Positions 9,853 through 20,062 of a stretch of 64,000 nt of DNA are shown piece after piece. The notes below the pieces were generated by a model. The model saw nothing but the letters and a program-made list of their open reading frames with translations. It ran no database searches and was not told the DNA's origin. The position numbers were made by a program, and so were the translations under genes. How positions within the stretch are numbered: the first letter of the stretch is position 1; each line of letters opens with the position of its first letter. The stretch is from Pichia kudriavzevii (taxonomy: Eukaryota; Ascomycota; Pichiomycetes; Pichiales; Pichiaceae), in assembly GCF_003054445.1 (NCBI RefSeq), contig NC_042508.1, forward strand, positions 2,108,001 through 2,172,000, given 5' to 3'.

Positions 9853-9993
9853 CTTCGCTGGGGAAGAAGTCGTAAATGGTGTGGGAAAAGATAAGGATTG
9901 TTTTTTTTTTTATACGGGAGAAGTTAAATGCTGAATCACACCAAATAACACATTGGAGCATGCACAAGTAAGCCTGATACCAATAGTACGCTC

Positions 9994-10560
9994 ATGAAAA
10001 GTGATAGTTTACTGCACCCCAACCGAACAAGCATGGACAACTGTTCAGTTTCAGTACGTAGAAATGACTCTGGGATGTTATATTGGGAAGAAGTGAACAG
10101 CTCCAACCCGAGCGACCTCCACTGTGAGGTCACTTATGTTGATCTTCAAGAAGAGGAGGAGGTCATGGAGAGACTCCTGAACATGCATGTAACAAACTCT
10201 AGTTACCAGTATACCGACGAAACGTGTTTGCTGATATTGAGTTATCTAAAGGAATCCTCCCATGGCACAATCCAACTTGCACGAGATGCCACAATCAATG
10301 ACTTGCTACTGCTGCTTAGAAAATGGTGTTTAGAAGGCCCCTATGATAAAGATCTGGAAGTTTCTCGTTGTTATGTCCGTGGCAAGCCAATCAAAATAAG
10401 TAATACAGTCTCTGATAACCCGTCTGTATGGAAGCAACTTGCCATGATAGTGAAGCAACGTCTAATGAACAGTGAAAAGGATAAAATGTTGGTTGCCATG
10501 TCGCCGATGGTACGATACTATGGAGATTTATACCCGGATAATGGGAGGGACATTGATTAG
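9994..10560 (+). CDS. Unrecognised 188-aa protein
   Basis: I do not recognise this protein. It starts at an ATG 141 bp after ATG11; a second in-frame Met at residue 14 is an alternative start. The N-terminal 30 residues are Ser/Asn-rich. A short acidic run (DLQEEEEV) sits near residue 50. The middle and C-terminal parts look like an ordered alpha/beta protein (ETCLLILSYLKES, INDLLLLLRKWCLEG). There is no membrane segment, signal peptide or metal-binding pattern. It is a complete frame of ordinary codon use between two well-supported plus-strand genes, so I think it is real. Confidence 0.6.
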   Translation: MKSDSLLHPNRTSMDNCSVSVRRNDSGMLYWEEVNSSNPSDLHCEVTYVDLQEEEEVMERLLNMHVTNSSYQYTDETCLLILSYLKESSHGTIQLARDATINDLLLLLRKWCLEGPYDKDLEVSRCYVRGKPIKISNTVSDNPSVWKQLAMIVKQRLMNSEKDKMLVAMSPMVRYYGDLYPDNGRDID

Positions 10561-10616
10561 CCCATGGCTTTATAACGAATTATAGCATATTTTGTAATTA
10601 TCTTGGTGGTTTGAAA

Positions 10617-10651
10617 TATAAATGAAAAATACCCAAAGTAGATTGGCGGCT
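10617..10651 (+). promoter_or_regulatory. TATA box and URS1-like element of MEK1
   Basis: TATAAA lies at 10617-10622 and TGGCGGCT at 10644-10651. The second matches the GGCGGCT core of URS1, the site used by Ume6 to control early meiotic genes in S. cerevisiae. Both lie upstream of the MEK1 start I choose (10808). The ATG at 10622 overlaps the TATA box itself, which argues against that ATG as the start. Confidence 0.55.
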
Positions 10652-10807
10652 CATCATTTCTCAAATTCCAATTTATCTTGGACAAGCTTCACGTTAGAAG
10701 AACACTACCAACTACATGAGATGCTCATCTTTTTGACCACTTTGATTGATTCTTTTCTTCTTTTTCGCCCTTCTTTTTCAGAAAGAGAAGGTCTATATCT
10801 ACGAAAG

Positions 10808-12154
10808 ATGAGTATTCCTGCTGGATGGTTATTTGACAACAAAGTTCGTATACCGCTGTATAAAAATCGTGTTATTGCACTAGGCCGATTACCGTTGGAA
10901 CAAAATAACAGGAGAATTGAACGTATTCAAATCAACAATTCCCGTGTGTCTGCTACGCATTGTTATATTTGGCATATTCAATTTGATTCAAACACAAACA
11001 GTATTTGTTATATAAAAGATGTTTCTAGAAACGGTACATTGATAGGCGGCAAAAAAATGGGCAAAGGTAATTTTTCAATTCTAAGAAATAATGATGTTAT
11101 CAGTTTATGTGGTGGAGTACATTTCCAGTACTTGGCCAATACTGAAGCACAAGTTGTTGAAGTTGGAAAGCCAAGTAGTATCAAGGATTGGGTTATATTG
11201 TCTGATATCATTGGAGTTGGGACTTTTGGTAAAGTTCAGATATCATTTCATAGAAAAGATATCGCAAAGAAATTTTACGCTGTTAAAACGGTACAGTATC
11301 GTAAGGATGATCGCAAAACTAGAGTGGAGCATTACATACTCAGTACAGTCAACCATATCAATATTATCAAAATTGAGGAAAGTATCATCGATTTCAAGAA
11401 TGGGGTTCTGAAGATGTTTCAAAAACTAGCTATTGGCGGAGATTTGTTCTCCTATCTATCACAGGATGGTGATGTCTTGCAGGGATTGAATGAAAGTGAG
11501 GCAGTATTTGCATTATACCAAGTCTGCAGCGGGCTTTATTATTTGCATTCTAAAGGCATTGTGCATCGTGACCTAAAGCTTGACAATATATTGATCATGG
11601 GAGCACCTCTAGTGTATCCACACTTAGCTATTGCCGATTTTGGAATTGCCAAGGAAATCCCCGTTGTGGCAACCCCCACTAACAAGGGAAGGTTCTACAT
11701 GAAAACTATGGTTGGTACTGCAGAATATGCAGCTCCGGAAATTGACCTAGGTGCAAATATAGTTAGAAAAAAGAAAATGGGAAACAGAAAACCTAAATTT
11801 ATTGATGATTTCTTCTTTGAAAATTCAGGGGGTAATAAAAGCGCCTATTATACTGAGAAGGTGGATAGTTGGTCACTTGGGGTTGTGGGACACATCCTCT
11901 TTAGTGGAGTATCACCCTTTTACAGCACCACTGTTGAAGAGATCATCAACAAGTCTAAACTAGGTAAGATTGATCTTGGCACTTCGAAATGGAAGGATGT
12001 GTCACCAATTTCAAAAATCTTCATTCAATCCTGTCTACAGGTTGACTCTTCCCGCCGAAGTAGCATTAGTGAGTGTCTGAACAATGCCATATTTACAAGT
12101 GGTGGACGTAAGGAGTTGATGCAACGTTTACTTAGAGAAGCTATACATCGGTAA
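10808..12154 (+). CDS. MEK1: Mek1-type meiotic FHA-domain protein kinase
   Basis: 448 aa from the ATG at 10808 (S. cerevisiae Mek1 is 497 aa). An FHA domain (residues about 8-110) shows RVSATH and DVSRNGTLIGG. A Ser/Thr kinase domain follows with GVGTFGKV (about 135), the lysine of YAVKTV, HRDLKLDN (about 252), DFGIAKE (about 276) and GTAEYAAPE. GGDLFSYL and LKLDNIL are closer to Mek1 than to Dun1 or Rad53. Mek1 is recruited by phosphorylated Hop1 and blocks sister-chromatid repair in meiosis. A roughly 30-residue basic insert (KKKMGNRKPKF) separates the APE motif from KVDSWSLG. Upstream ATGs at 10622 and 10721 are in frame but would add a poorly conserved leader. Confidence 0.85.
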   Translation: MSIPAGWLFDNKVRIPLYKNRVIALGRLPLEQNNRRIERIQINNSRVSATHCYIWHIQFDSNTNSICYIKDVSRNGTLIGGKKMGKGNFSILRNNDVISLCGGVHFQYLANTEAQVVEVGKPSSIKDWVILSDIIGVGTFGKVQISFHRKDIAKKFYAVKTVQYRKDDRKTRVEHYILSTVNHINIIKIEESIIDFKNGVLKMFQKLAIGGDLFSYLSQDGDVLQGLNESEAVFALYQVCSGLYYLHSKGIVHRDLKLDNILIMGAPLVYPHLAIADFGIAKEIPVVATPTNKGRFYMKTMVGTAEYAAPEIDLGANIVRKKKMGNRKPKFIDDFFFENSGGNKSAYYTEKVDSWSLGVVGHILFSGVSPFYSTTVEEIINKSKLGKIDLGTSKWKDVSPISKIFIQSCLQVDSSRRSSISECLNNAIFTSGGRKELMQRLLREAIHR

Positions 12155-12992
12155 GGAAATCATTCCCGTATCGAGCACGAATATTGCGCCAACTATTTGC
12201 TATCATATGATGGTGCACGTCGGAGAGCCTCGGGAATTGCAGAGTTTGTTTAGGAAACCGAGATTATTTCTGTCAGTGAAAAAATTGACATAATTGAGCG
12301 AGTAGTGGCGTTTTTCCCATTCTTCATAGTGAGGCCAGTGATGTCCATTATTTTCTTCACCCTATATTGCATTTGTTCTTTTGATCCTTCTTTCAAACTC
12401 TATTTAACTACTTATTCCATACTCTCCCCACATTCTATAAGTCGGGCTTGCATGCTGTGTATCTACTAGGACTACTACCCCTTTTTCTCTGCATCACCAT
12501 CTTCCCTCCAAGTCGGTTCCAGTCTTCAGCTGTTATTACACGATTTTTTTTTTCATCCCTGACTTCAAAATCACGCATTAGATCAAATTAGTCAACGATA
12601 AACACAAGTCCAAAAGTTTACCACATTACTTTACAAACAAACATATCTTGTCATCTAGCATTGATAAATACCCTTTTTCCAAACACGGCTATTTATCTGT
12701 ATCACCAACATTCAATCTTGTTTTCTGTTTTTTGTTTTCATTCCCTTTTCCCAACCTAAATCAAATTAATACACGTTATTACTAATTCTTATTTTTGCAT
12801 TGTTATTGTTTTTATTTTATTCTATTTCAGCACTTGAATCAAACTTGAGTTTTCTTCCATTTAATTTCATTGTTATTGCTTTAATACACCAACTTTTTTG
12901 CTTCTGCTTTCATTATACTTTAACGACATACTTTTAACTTCTCACATTAACATCATCAGATTCTTACAACAAAAAAAGACATATCTTCAACA
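12155..12992. other. Long intergenic region before the NGR1-type gene
   Basis: 838 bp, very pyrimidine-rich on the plus strand from about 12330 onward, resembling a long leader or promoter of a regulated RNA-binding protein gene. A TACTAAT at about 12787 followed by TTTCAG near 12830 resembles a 3' splice site, but I find no good partner 5' site. No gene or RNA gene is visible. Confidence 0.45.
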
Positions 12993-14594
12993 ATGTTTAA
13001 CACTTTTGACAATAACAATACTATCAACATGGCATCAAACTCGTCGGTTGCCTCTGTTAGCTCTAATGGTCAAATTCCCCAACTATGGATGGGCGAATTA
13101 GATCAAAGATGGGATGAATTAACAATAAAACAAATCTGGAATAATCTTATTAGTTCCATGGGTATAGTCATCCACTCAATTAAACTGATCAAAGATAAGC
13201 AAAGCACACAGTTGGGTCTCACCAATGCTGGCTACTGTTTTATCAGATTCCACAACTTTGAAGATGCTTCTAAAGTTCTCAATACTTTCAACGGTAAGCC
13301 AATTCCCGGAACTAATAACCAACATTACTTTAGATTGAATTGGTCATCTGCTAATATACAAGCTGCGGCAACCGCTGCTGCCGCTGCAAGCTCTTTACCT
13401 TTAACATCCTCCTCAGCCCCAGTTGAGTATTCTATCTTTGTAGGTGATTTGCCTCAAAATATTAATGAACAAATTCTACTTCAAACGTTCAAATCCAAAT
13501 ATCCTTCATGTACCAGTGTCAAAATCATGGTTGATCAAACTACTGGTAATATCAAAGGCTATGGTTTTGTTAAATTTTTAAATGAGGAAGAGCAGAAGAG
13601 ATCATTAGTTGAAATGCAGGGCTACGTTTTGTTAGGCAGGGCAATAAGAGTTTCTACAGCGTCTAAATCAAACTCTTCAAATCCAAACCAAGCCCACCAA
13701 AATAAGCAAAATCATATTATGATTAACTCAAACCAAACGCCTTCTTTGAATGAGAAGACAGCTAGCTCTGTGCCACCAATGTCACAACGCACCAGTCCAG
13801 TTGGCTTTGATTCAAAAGAACAGCAAATAAATAACATTGCATCGAGAAATTTGAATCAGCCATTGCCTCAAAATGTTCCATTGCAATATTTCAATGATCC
13901 TGCAAATACCACCGTTTTTATTGGTGGTTTGAACGTTCCAATTTCTGAACAACAAATGTTTGAACTATTTTCCAAATTCGGCAGCATCAGTTATGTCAAG
14001 ATTCCTAATGGTAAAAATTGTGGTTTTGTACAATTTTTCCACAGAGAAAGTGCCGAATTAGCTATAAAGGAGATGCAAGGTTATGATATCGGTGGCGGTT
14101 GTAAAATTAGAGTAAGTTGGGGTGCAAGAGCAGCACAAAGGAGCTGGTTTGCAAGACAATTACAAATTCAACAACAGCAGCAGCAAAAGCAGCAACAGTT
14201 GCAACAATTACAGCAGCAGCAGCAGCAGCAACAACAACAACAATTGCAACAAGGATATAATGTAGTATCTCCAAATGTTCAGCATCAACAGCTGCTCCAG
14301 ACTAATGATTCTCACTTCAACGAACTATCTAATAATAATATCAACATGATGCTGCAAATGAACCAAACTGGCACCATGGCTGATAACTTGGGTTTGTTCA
14401 ACTCGTATGTCAATATCAATGACTCTCTGCTTAATATGAATGGTTACTCTATTGATCAATATAATTTCCAAAATGAAATGATTCCTTACACAAATTTGAG
14501 CAGTAATGACGAGTTTAAGTTAAACAAGCTTCTTCTGGCAGCACGGGATGGAAACTTAGATCAGTTAGACCTAGGTTCAAGCCTTTATAACTAA
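12993..14594 (+). CDS. NGR1: Ngr1/Nam8-type RNA-binding protein, three RRMs and polyQ
   Basis: 533 aa with three RRM domains. RRM1 (about 30-118) opens with LWMGELDQRWDE, RRM2 (about 146-230) has SIFVGDLPQNIN and GYGFVKF, and RRM3 (about 304-380) has TTVFIGGLNVPI and CGFVQFF. A glutamine-rich tract follows (about 388-420). This is the Ngr1/Nam8/TIA-1 architecture. Ngr1 is a cytoplasmic protein that promotes decay of certain mRNAs; Nam8 is a U1 snRNP protein needed for meiotic splicing. The polyQ after RRM3 favours Ngr1, but a single ancestral gene is possible. Starts at 12993 and 13029 (MASNSS) are both ATGs; I use the first. Confidence 0.82.
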   Translation: MFNTFDNNNTINMASNSSVASVSSNGQIPQLWMGELDQRWDELTIKQIWNNLISSMGIVIHSIKLIKDKQSTQLGLTNAGYCFIRFHNFEDASKVLNTFNGKPIPGTNNQHYFRLNWSSANIQAAATAAAAASSLPLTSSSAPVEYSIFVGDLPQNINEQILLQTFKSKYPSCTSVKIMVDQTTGNIKGYGFVKFLNEEEQKRSLVEMQGYVLLGRAIRVSTASKSNSSNPNQAHQNKQNHIMINSNQTPSLNEKTASSVPPMSQRTSPVGFDSKEQQINNIASRNLNQPLPQNVPLQYFNDPANTTVFIGGLNVPISEQQMFELFSKFGSISYVKIPNGKNCGFVQFFHRESAELAIKEMQGYDIGGGCKIRVSWGARAAQRSWFARQLQIQQQQQQKQQQLQQLQQQQQQQQQQQLQQGYNVVSPNVQHQQLLQTNDSHFNELSNNNINMMLQMNQTGTMADNLGLFNSYVNINDSLLNMNGYSIDQYNFQNEMIPYTNLSSNDEFKLNKLLLAARDGNLDQLDLGSSLYN

Positions 14595-15246
14595 TGGTTA
14601 TTTTTGCTTTGCCCTCTTTATTTTGTTTTGTTTTATTATCATGCTATTCTACTATTCTTTACACTTGCACACACATCTGATACAAAATAAAAAAAACTAA
14701 CTATTCATACATTTTACTTTAACAGCTCATCATTTTTCACAAAAATTTTCAGCCACATATAGCTTTCCTCAACCTACGATTTGATACATTTTATGTTATT
14801 TTATGTTATTTGAACCATTCATCTCTTATTCTTTATACTAGACTTTTTTCTTTCTTTCTTGTTTTCTTTCTTTCTTGTTTTCTTTCTTTCTTTCTTACCT
14901 TTCAACTCCTTATCTAATTAATTGCTTGCTAAGCTGTTCTATAAATATTTTATATAGATTCGATCTCCAAATATTACAAACAGAATTTGACACATTTGAC
15001 ACCCTCTTTTGACAAATGCCGTAACAGATTTTTCACAGGGCGCACGCGTTTCTCCGAGCCGGTACAAAATTTTCACCACACATTTTTGTCAACGTGAGTA
15101 ATCCATGATCAAAATAAACGATTAAAAAGAAACAAGAAACCTTTGGCCTAGATTATTATCTCTTTGTTCTTGTACTTAAGGTCTAACTTTTGGTAATTTT
15201 TATTTCTTGTAGTTTTCTCACTTAGTTGTTTGCAAATTGCCACCAA
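14595..15246. promoter_or_regulatory. Upstream region of permease copy 1
   Basis: 652 bp. A 16-bp pyrimidine unit repeats about three times (14846-14897). CTTATC (GATA-factor site) lies at 14909-14914. Three TTTGACA motifs start at 14986, 14995 and 15008. ACGCGT lies at 15044-15049 and GAGCCG at 15056-15061; the latter is the complement of CGGCTC, a motif linked to Stp1/Stp2 of the amino-acid sensing pathway. Functions are inferred from S. cerevisiae. Confidence 0.5.
14846..14897 (+). repeat. 16-bp pyrimidine tandem repeat, about three copies
   Basis: The unit TTTTCTTTCTTTCTTG repeats exactly at 14846-14861 and 14862-14877, with a third extended variant at 14878-14897. Confidence 0.9.
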
Positions 15247-16995
15247 ATGAGTAAAGACTTCAAGCTAGATAGCCTTGGTGGATTTGAGGACACGGTGGAC
15301 GTTGTTACAACACCGATAAAATATGAAGAAGCAGAACCCACAAATAAAAGAGGGTTTTTCAAAGGCTTTATTGATGGATTCAGGAAAATCGAGGTGATTG
15401 ATGAAGCACTTGATCCAAACCTAACCGACGTTGAAAGAGCAAATATATTGGCAGATAGATCGCCTCTAAAGCGTAATTTGAAAAATAGACATATTCAAAT
15501 GATTGCGATAGGTGGTTCGATTGGTACTGGTTTATTCGTTGGTTCTGGCTCATCATTAGCTACTGGTGGGCCTGCCCCTTTGATTATTTGTTATTTTTTA
15601 ATTGGTACTATGGTGTTTTCCTCTGTGCAAGCCTTAGGTGAGTTGTCAGTTGCATTCCCAATATCAGGTTCTTTTCTATCGTTGACAACCAGAATGGTCT
15701 CACCAATTTGGAGTTTTGCAATGGCATGGAATTATGGCTTACAATGGATTGTTCTTCTACCACTTGAATTAGTTGCAGCAGCATTAACTATTGGATATTG
15801 GAATAACAGCGTTAATGGGGCTGCGTGGGTTTCTATATTTTATGCGTTGATTGTATTCATCAATATATTTGGTGTCAAGGGATACGGTGAGGCAGAATTT
15901 TTGTTCAGTGCAATCAAAGTTATAGCAGTTGTTGGTTTTGTTATTCTTGGTATTGTCTTGAATTGTGGTGGTGGGCCAGTTGGTGGTTATATTGGAGGAA
16001 AATATTGGCATGATCCTGGGGCCTTCAATCATGGATTCAAGGGATTTTGCGGTGTTTTTGTAAGTGCAGCGTTTGCCTTTGCTGGTACTGAATTGATAGG
16101 TTTAGTTGCTGCAGAAACGGAAAACCCAAGAAAGACATTACCGAAGGCCGCAAAACAAGTTTTCTGGAGAATCACTTTATTCTACCTTGTTGCACTAACA
16201 ATGGTTGGACTTTTGGTCCCTTATAATGATCCAAGATTAATTGGAAATTCCGATGTTTCGGCTTCTCCGTTTGTTATTGCTATCCGGAATGCTGGAATCG
16301 GGGAACTACCATCTGTCATGAATGTTGTTATTCTAGTCTCTGTTTTGAGTGTTGGTAACTCGTCAGTTTACGGCTGTTCAAGAACAATTGCTACCATGGC
16401 GAATCAAGGATTTCTACCTAAATGTTGTGGTTACATTGACAGGAAAGGTAGACCGGCAGTTGGTGTGCTCATTACATTGGTATTCGGGCTGCTATGTTTC
16501 CTGGCAGCCACCCCGAAACAAGAAGATGTCTTTGACTGGATGATGGCGTTATCCGGATTATCATCCATATTTACGTGGGGAACAATATGCTTATGCCACC
16601 TCAGATTCAGGATGGCCCTGAAAGCCCAAGGAAGGTCAACTGATGAACTGTCGTTTACGGCAATGGGTGGCATTTGGGGCTCTATCTGGAGTGTTGTTTT
16701 AAACGTATTGGTTTTGATTGTCCAGTTCTGGGTTGCCCTATTCCCAGAAGGTTCAGCCGATGCCTATAATTTCTTCCAGTTGTACCTGAATGCAGCCTTT
16801 GTACTTTTCTGCATTGGGGTTTTCCTCGTTTGGAAGAGGTTCAAGGTCACTTGGATAATACCCATCAAGGAAATCGATATTGATACAGGACGTCGTGTCG
16901 AAGACTGGGATCTGTTGAAACAGGAAATTGCCGACGAAAAGGCATTCATTGCTTCCAAGCCGTGGTACTACAGACTCTACAACATGTGGTGTTAG
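15247..16995 (+). CDS. GAP1: General amino-acid permease, array copy 1
   Basis: 582 aa from the first ATG (15247); the open frame begins at a TTG at 15226. It belongs to the yeast amino-acid transporter family: 12 hydrophobic segments, the first containing IAIGGSIGTGLFVGSG, the substrate-binding GTGLF signature. The C-terminus ends YYRLYNMWC, like the end of S. cerevisiae Gap1, whose terminal cysteine is lipid-modified. The soluble N-terminal tail carries DPNLTDVERANILADRSPL, a conserved juxtamembrane segment. It would import amino acids with protons at the plasma membrane. First of four plus-strand paralogues, and closest to copy 4 (shared YNDPRLIGNS and YWHDPGAFNHGFKGFC). Substrate range cannot be read from sequence. 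Confidence 0.9.
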   Translation: MSKDFKLDSLGGFEDTVDVVTTPIKYEEAEPTNKRGFFKGFIDGFRKIEVIDEALDPNLTDVERANILADRSPLKRNLKNRHIQMIAIGGSIGTGLFVGSGSSLATGGPAPLIICYFLIGTMVFSSVQALGELSVAFPISGSFLSLTTRMVSPIWSFAMAWNYGLQWIVLLPLELVAAALTIGYWNNSVNGAAWVSIFYALIVFINIFGVKGYGEAEFLFSAIKVIAVVGFVILGIVLNCGGGPVGGYIGGKYWHDPGAFNHGFKGFCGVFVSAAFAFAGTELIGLVAAETENPRKTLPKAAKQVFWRITLFYLVALTMVGLLVPYNDPRLIGNSDVSASPFVIAIRNAGIGELPSVMNVVILVSVLSVGNSSVYGCSRTIATMANQGFLPKCCGYIDRKGRPAVGVLITLVFGLLCFLAATPKQEDVFDWMMALSGLSSIFTWGTICLCHLRFRMALKAQGRSTDELSFTAMGGIWGSIWSVVLNVLVLIVQFWVALFPEGSADAYNFFQLYLNAAFVLFCIGVFLVWKRFKVTWIIPIKEIDIDTGRRVEDWDLLKQEIADEKAFIASKPWYYRLYNMWC

Positions 16996-17658
16996 TTTTT
17001 TCTACTTGACTCTCCATATATAAGGAGAATATATAAATGTATACTATTGTATATCCATGCAACATATGCATCATTCAACCTCCTTCTTCATGCGCTAAGT
17101 GGGTAACCAATTAGCCTATTTTCTTCTTTTTTTCGCCGGAGCCGTCGTTTCTTTTCTCGAAGTGGGCGGCCCGGTAAAAGGTTTTCTTTCTAGCCCACCG
17201 GAACTCGTGAAAATTCTCTGCATCAACCGGAATGACACCTTCCTCTTTGGGAAGAGCCCGATTCTTTTTTTTTTTGCCCTCCCGAATGACACATTTCGGG
17301 GGCTTGGCATCATTATATGGACAGACAATGAGCGACCGCGAAAGCCGTTTCAATTACACGGACTTTCCCTTTGCATTTGCTCCATTTTTGGTGTGACGGA
17401 ATTTGACACCTTCCGGTGGCGGACAGAGTATGTCATTCCCAGGAAAAATTTAGCACGTTATATAAATTGATAGGTGACTCTACGGATTATATATTGAAAC
17501 TTTCTTATAATATATATGAGTATCTAGCCTTTGGTTTTCTGGTTTTTTTTTTCTTCTCTCAAAGACCTGACCTTTTTCTTACATTTTTTCTGTTTGCCAT
17601 CATTGGTTAGTCTATTATAATTGCATATACTGACAAGACAATAAGAAGAAAAGGAACA
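16996..17658. promoter_or_regulatory. Upstream region of permease copy 2
   Basis: 663 bp, unusually rich in CCG/CGG triplets. GAGCCG lies at 17139-17144. An 11-bp direct repeat TGACACCTTCC occurs at 17233-17243 and 17404-17414, with a related TGACACA at 17287. I find no GATAAG/CTTATC here, unlike the regions before copies 1, 3 and 4. Short open frames in this stretch are taken as chance. Confidence 0.45.
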
Positions 17659-19470
17659 ATGTCGAAAGAATATCGGTTTGAGAACGGGACAAGCGCCGAT
17701 GATTTCTCCAACGTTTCCAAAGTCGGTGCACAAGTTCAATACGACATGGAATCGTCCAACAAGTCTCTGGAATCAAAGGACGCATATAGTAACGATACTA
17801 AAGAAAAGAAGAAAAGCGGTTTTTTCAGGGAATTCATTGATGGGTTCCGTGAATTCGAAATGGAAGAACTGGATCCAAACCTTACAGAGCTGGAAAAAGC
17901 CCAGGCTATTGCTGCTAGGTCACCTTTGCAAAAAAGTTTAAAGAATAGGCATATTCGTATGATTGCCATTGGTGGTGCCGTTGGTACTGGTTTATTCATT
18001 GGTGCTGGTAAGGCTCTTAAAAATGGTGGACCGGCATCCTTACTTATATGTTATTTTATTGTTGGTACTATGATTTTCTCCACTGTTCAGGCATTGGCAG
18101 AACTGGTTGTTGCATTCCCTGTTGCAGGTGGATTCCTTCAATTGAATTCTAAATTTGTGTCTCCATTATGGGGTTTCTGTATGGCTTGGAATTATGCTAT
18201 GCAATGGGTTATTGTTTTGCCGATTGAACTAGTTGCGGCTTCTATAACTGTCAGATACTGGAACGAAGAAATAAACTCTGCTGCATGGGTCGTCATTTTT
18301 TATGCTTTCATTGTATTCATCAATATCTTTGGTGCAAAGGGCTATGGCGAGGCAGAGTTTTTCTTCTCTTTAATAAAGGTCCTCGCTGTGATTGGGTTTA
18401 TTATCTTTGGTATCGTTATCAATTGCGGTGGGGGACCCGATGGTCACTATATCGGTGGTAAATATTGGCATGATCCGGGTGCTTTCAACTACGGCTTCAA
18501 GGGGTTCTGTAGTGTTTTTGTGACGGCTGCATTTTCATTAGCAGGTACCGAGTTGGTCGGTTTAACCGCTGCAGAGGCTGTCAGTCCAAGGAAAACTATT
18601 CCTTCTGCAACAAAGCAAGTTTTTTGGAGAATCACATTGTTTTACATGGTATCATTAACCATTGTGGGCTTGCTAGTTCCTTCAAATGATGATAGGCTAT
18701 TAAGTTCCACCTCCAATTCACAGTCTGCCTCACCTTTTGTGATTGCCATCAAAAGAGCTGGAGTGTCGGGTTTGCCATCTGTTATGAACGTTGTCATTTT
18801 ACTTGCCTTAATTTCCGTTGGTAATGCTGGTGTCTTTGTGTGTTCGAGAACTCTTTCGTCCCTTGGTGATCAAGGCTTTGCACCAAAAATACTCAGTTAC
18901 GTCGACCGTAATGGTAGACCTGCTGTTAGTATGCTGGTGACGTTTATCGTTGGTTTGCTATGTTTCCTTGCAGCAACTCCAAAAGAAGAAGTTATTTTTA
19001 ATTGGTTAATGGCTCTATCGGGATTATCTTCTGTTTTCACCTGGGGTACCATCTGTTTATCTCACATAAGATTTAGACAAGCCTTGAAACACCATAACAA
19101 AACTATTGAGGAGTTATCGTTCGTCTCAATGACAGGTGTATGGGGTTCCGTCTGGGGTGTTATTTTGAATGTGCTAATTCTAATGGCGGAGTTCTGGGTT
19201 TGTCTTTTCCCACAAGGCAATGGTGGCAAGGCGGACGCTTACAGTTTCTTCCAAAATTACTTGAATGTATTTTTCATTCTGTTTGTTCTTGCCATCTACC
19301 TTGCTATTAAGAGATTCAAGGTTACATGGTTAATTCCAGTCAGCGAAATCGATATCGTCACCGGTCGCCGTTATGTAGATGTGGAAATTCTCAAGCAAGA
19401 AGTTGCAGAAGAAAAGGAATTCATAGCATCCAAACCATGGTATTACAGAATTTACAAGTTCTGGTGTTGA
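17659..19470 (+). CDS. GAP1: General amino-acid permease, array copy 2
   Basis: 603 aa, starting at an ATG at 17659. Same family and topology as its neighbours: IAIGGAVGTGLFIGAG in the first membrane segment and C-terminus YYRIYKFWC. The N-terminal tail contains lysines and FREFEMEELDPNLTELEKAQ, nearly the same as copy 3. It has a few extra residues in two loops (SSTSNSQSAS and GNGGKADA). The first half of the gene is almost identical to copy 3 at DNA level in patches, including silent positions, which suggests recent duplication or gene conversion. Likely a proton-coupled amino-acid importer under nitrogen or amino-acid control. Confidence 0.9.
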   Translation: MSKEYRFENGTSADDFSNVSKVGAQVQYDMESSNKSLESKDAYSNDTKEKKKSGFFREFIDGFREFEMEELDPNLTELEKAQAIAARSPLQKSLKNRHIRMIAIGGAVGTGLFIGAGKALKNGGPASLLICYFIVGTMIFSTVQALAELVVAFPVAGGFLQLNSKFVSPLWGFCMAWNYAMQWVIVLPIELVAASITVRYWNEEINSAAWVVIFYAFIVFINIFGAKGYGEAEFFFSLIKVLAVIGFIIFGIVINCGGGPDGHYIGGKYWHDPGAFNYGFKGFCSVFVTAAFSLAGTELVGLTAAEAVSPRKTIPSATKQVFWRITLFYMVSLTIVGLLVPSNDDRLLSSTSNSQSASPFVIAIKRAGVSGLPSVMNVVILLALISVGNAGVFVCSRTLSSLGDQGFAPKILSYVDRNGRPAVSMLVTFIVGLLCFLAATPKEEVIFNWLMALSGLSSVFTWGTICLSHIRFRQALKHHNKTIEELSFVSMTGVWGSVWGVILNVLILMAEFWVCLFPQGNGGKADAYSFFQNYLNVFFILFVLAIYLAIKRFKVTWLIPVSEIDIVTGRRYVDVEILKQEVAEEKEFIASKPWYYRIYKFWC

Positions 19471-20062
19471 ATACGCATAAACAAAAAGTACCTCTCTTTT
19501 CTTCTTTAATGAATCATTTTTATAAATCTGGGATTTTGTACAATATAGCATTTTACTTTAATCATAAAATTTTTGTCATTCAGCAGCACGCAACGGAAAA
19601 AGAAACGAAAAAAAAAAAAGAAAACTTTCGCCCTCCGATACCGGGAGGATTTGCCAGTATTGCCGTGGCAGCGACAAAAATGCCGCTCAAAATTTGACAG
19701 CGCCGTTTAGCTCTTAGTAAAAAGCCATGCAGAGAAGAAGTGAGAAAGCCCTTGAATGAGCACTAATAGAGAGGCTTATATGCATGAACATATGGCATTG
19801 TTATCGAATCAGGCAAGTGGAGATAGTAAAGACTCAATGATAAGTGTGATAGGGTAGATTAGTTCGGGGAGATGGAGGTCTGATCTTTTTATCTCATCTT
19901 TTGAGAGTGTGGTCTCTCACCCCTTATATAACGATAATCTCTCCTGGAATCTGTTTTTTTCTGCCACACTGTCTTTTGAATCAGCCTTTCTTGCTTTTTC
20001 TGATTTCCTTTGGTTTTCTTTTTATTTAGCATTGTGGTCAATACATAGAGCAAGCACCAAAT
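19471..20062. promoter_or_regulatory. Upstream region of permease copy 3
   Basis: 592 bp with TTTGACA at 19693-19699 directly followed by GCGCCG (19700-19705), a consensus GATAAG at 19839-19844, and a TATATA near 19925. GATAAG is the binding site of Gln3/Gat1-type nitrogen regulators. No gene seen. Confidence 0.5.

Noticed and set aside
10622-10807. N-terminal extension of MEK1 from the ATG at 10622
   Set aside because: That ATG overlaps a TATA box, a URS1-like site lies inside the extension, and the added residues do not resemble other Mek1 proteins.
12440-12830. Possible 5' leader intron of the NGR1-type gene (TACTAAT and TTTCAG)
   Set aside because: No convincing GTATGT-type donor is present upstream, and the region is pyrimidine-rich, so AG after T-runs is common.
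17099-17470. 123-codon frame between permease copies 1 and 2
   Set aside because: It starts at a non-ATG codon (GTG), overlaps frames on the other strand and has promoter-like composition with repeated CCG motifs.
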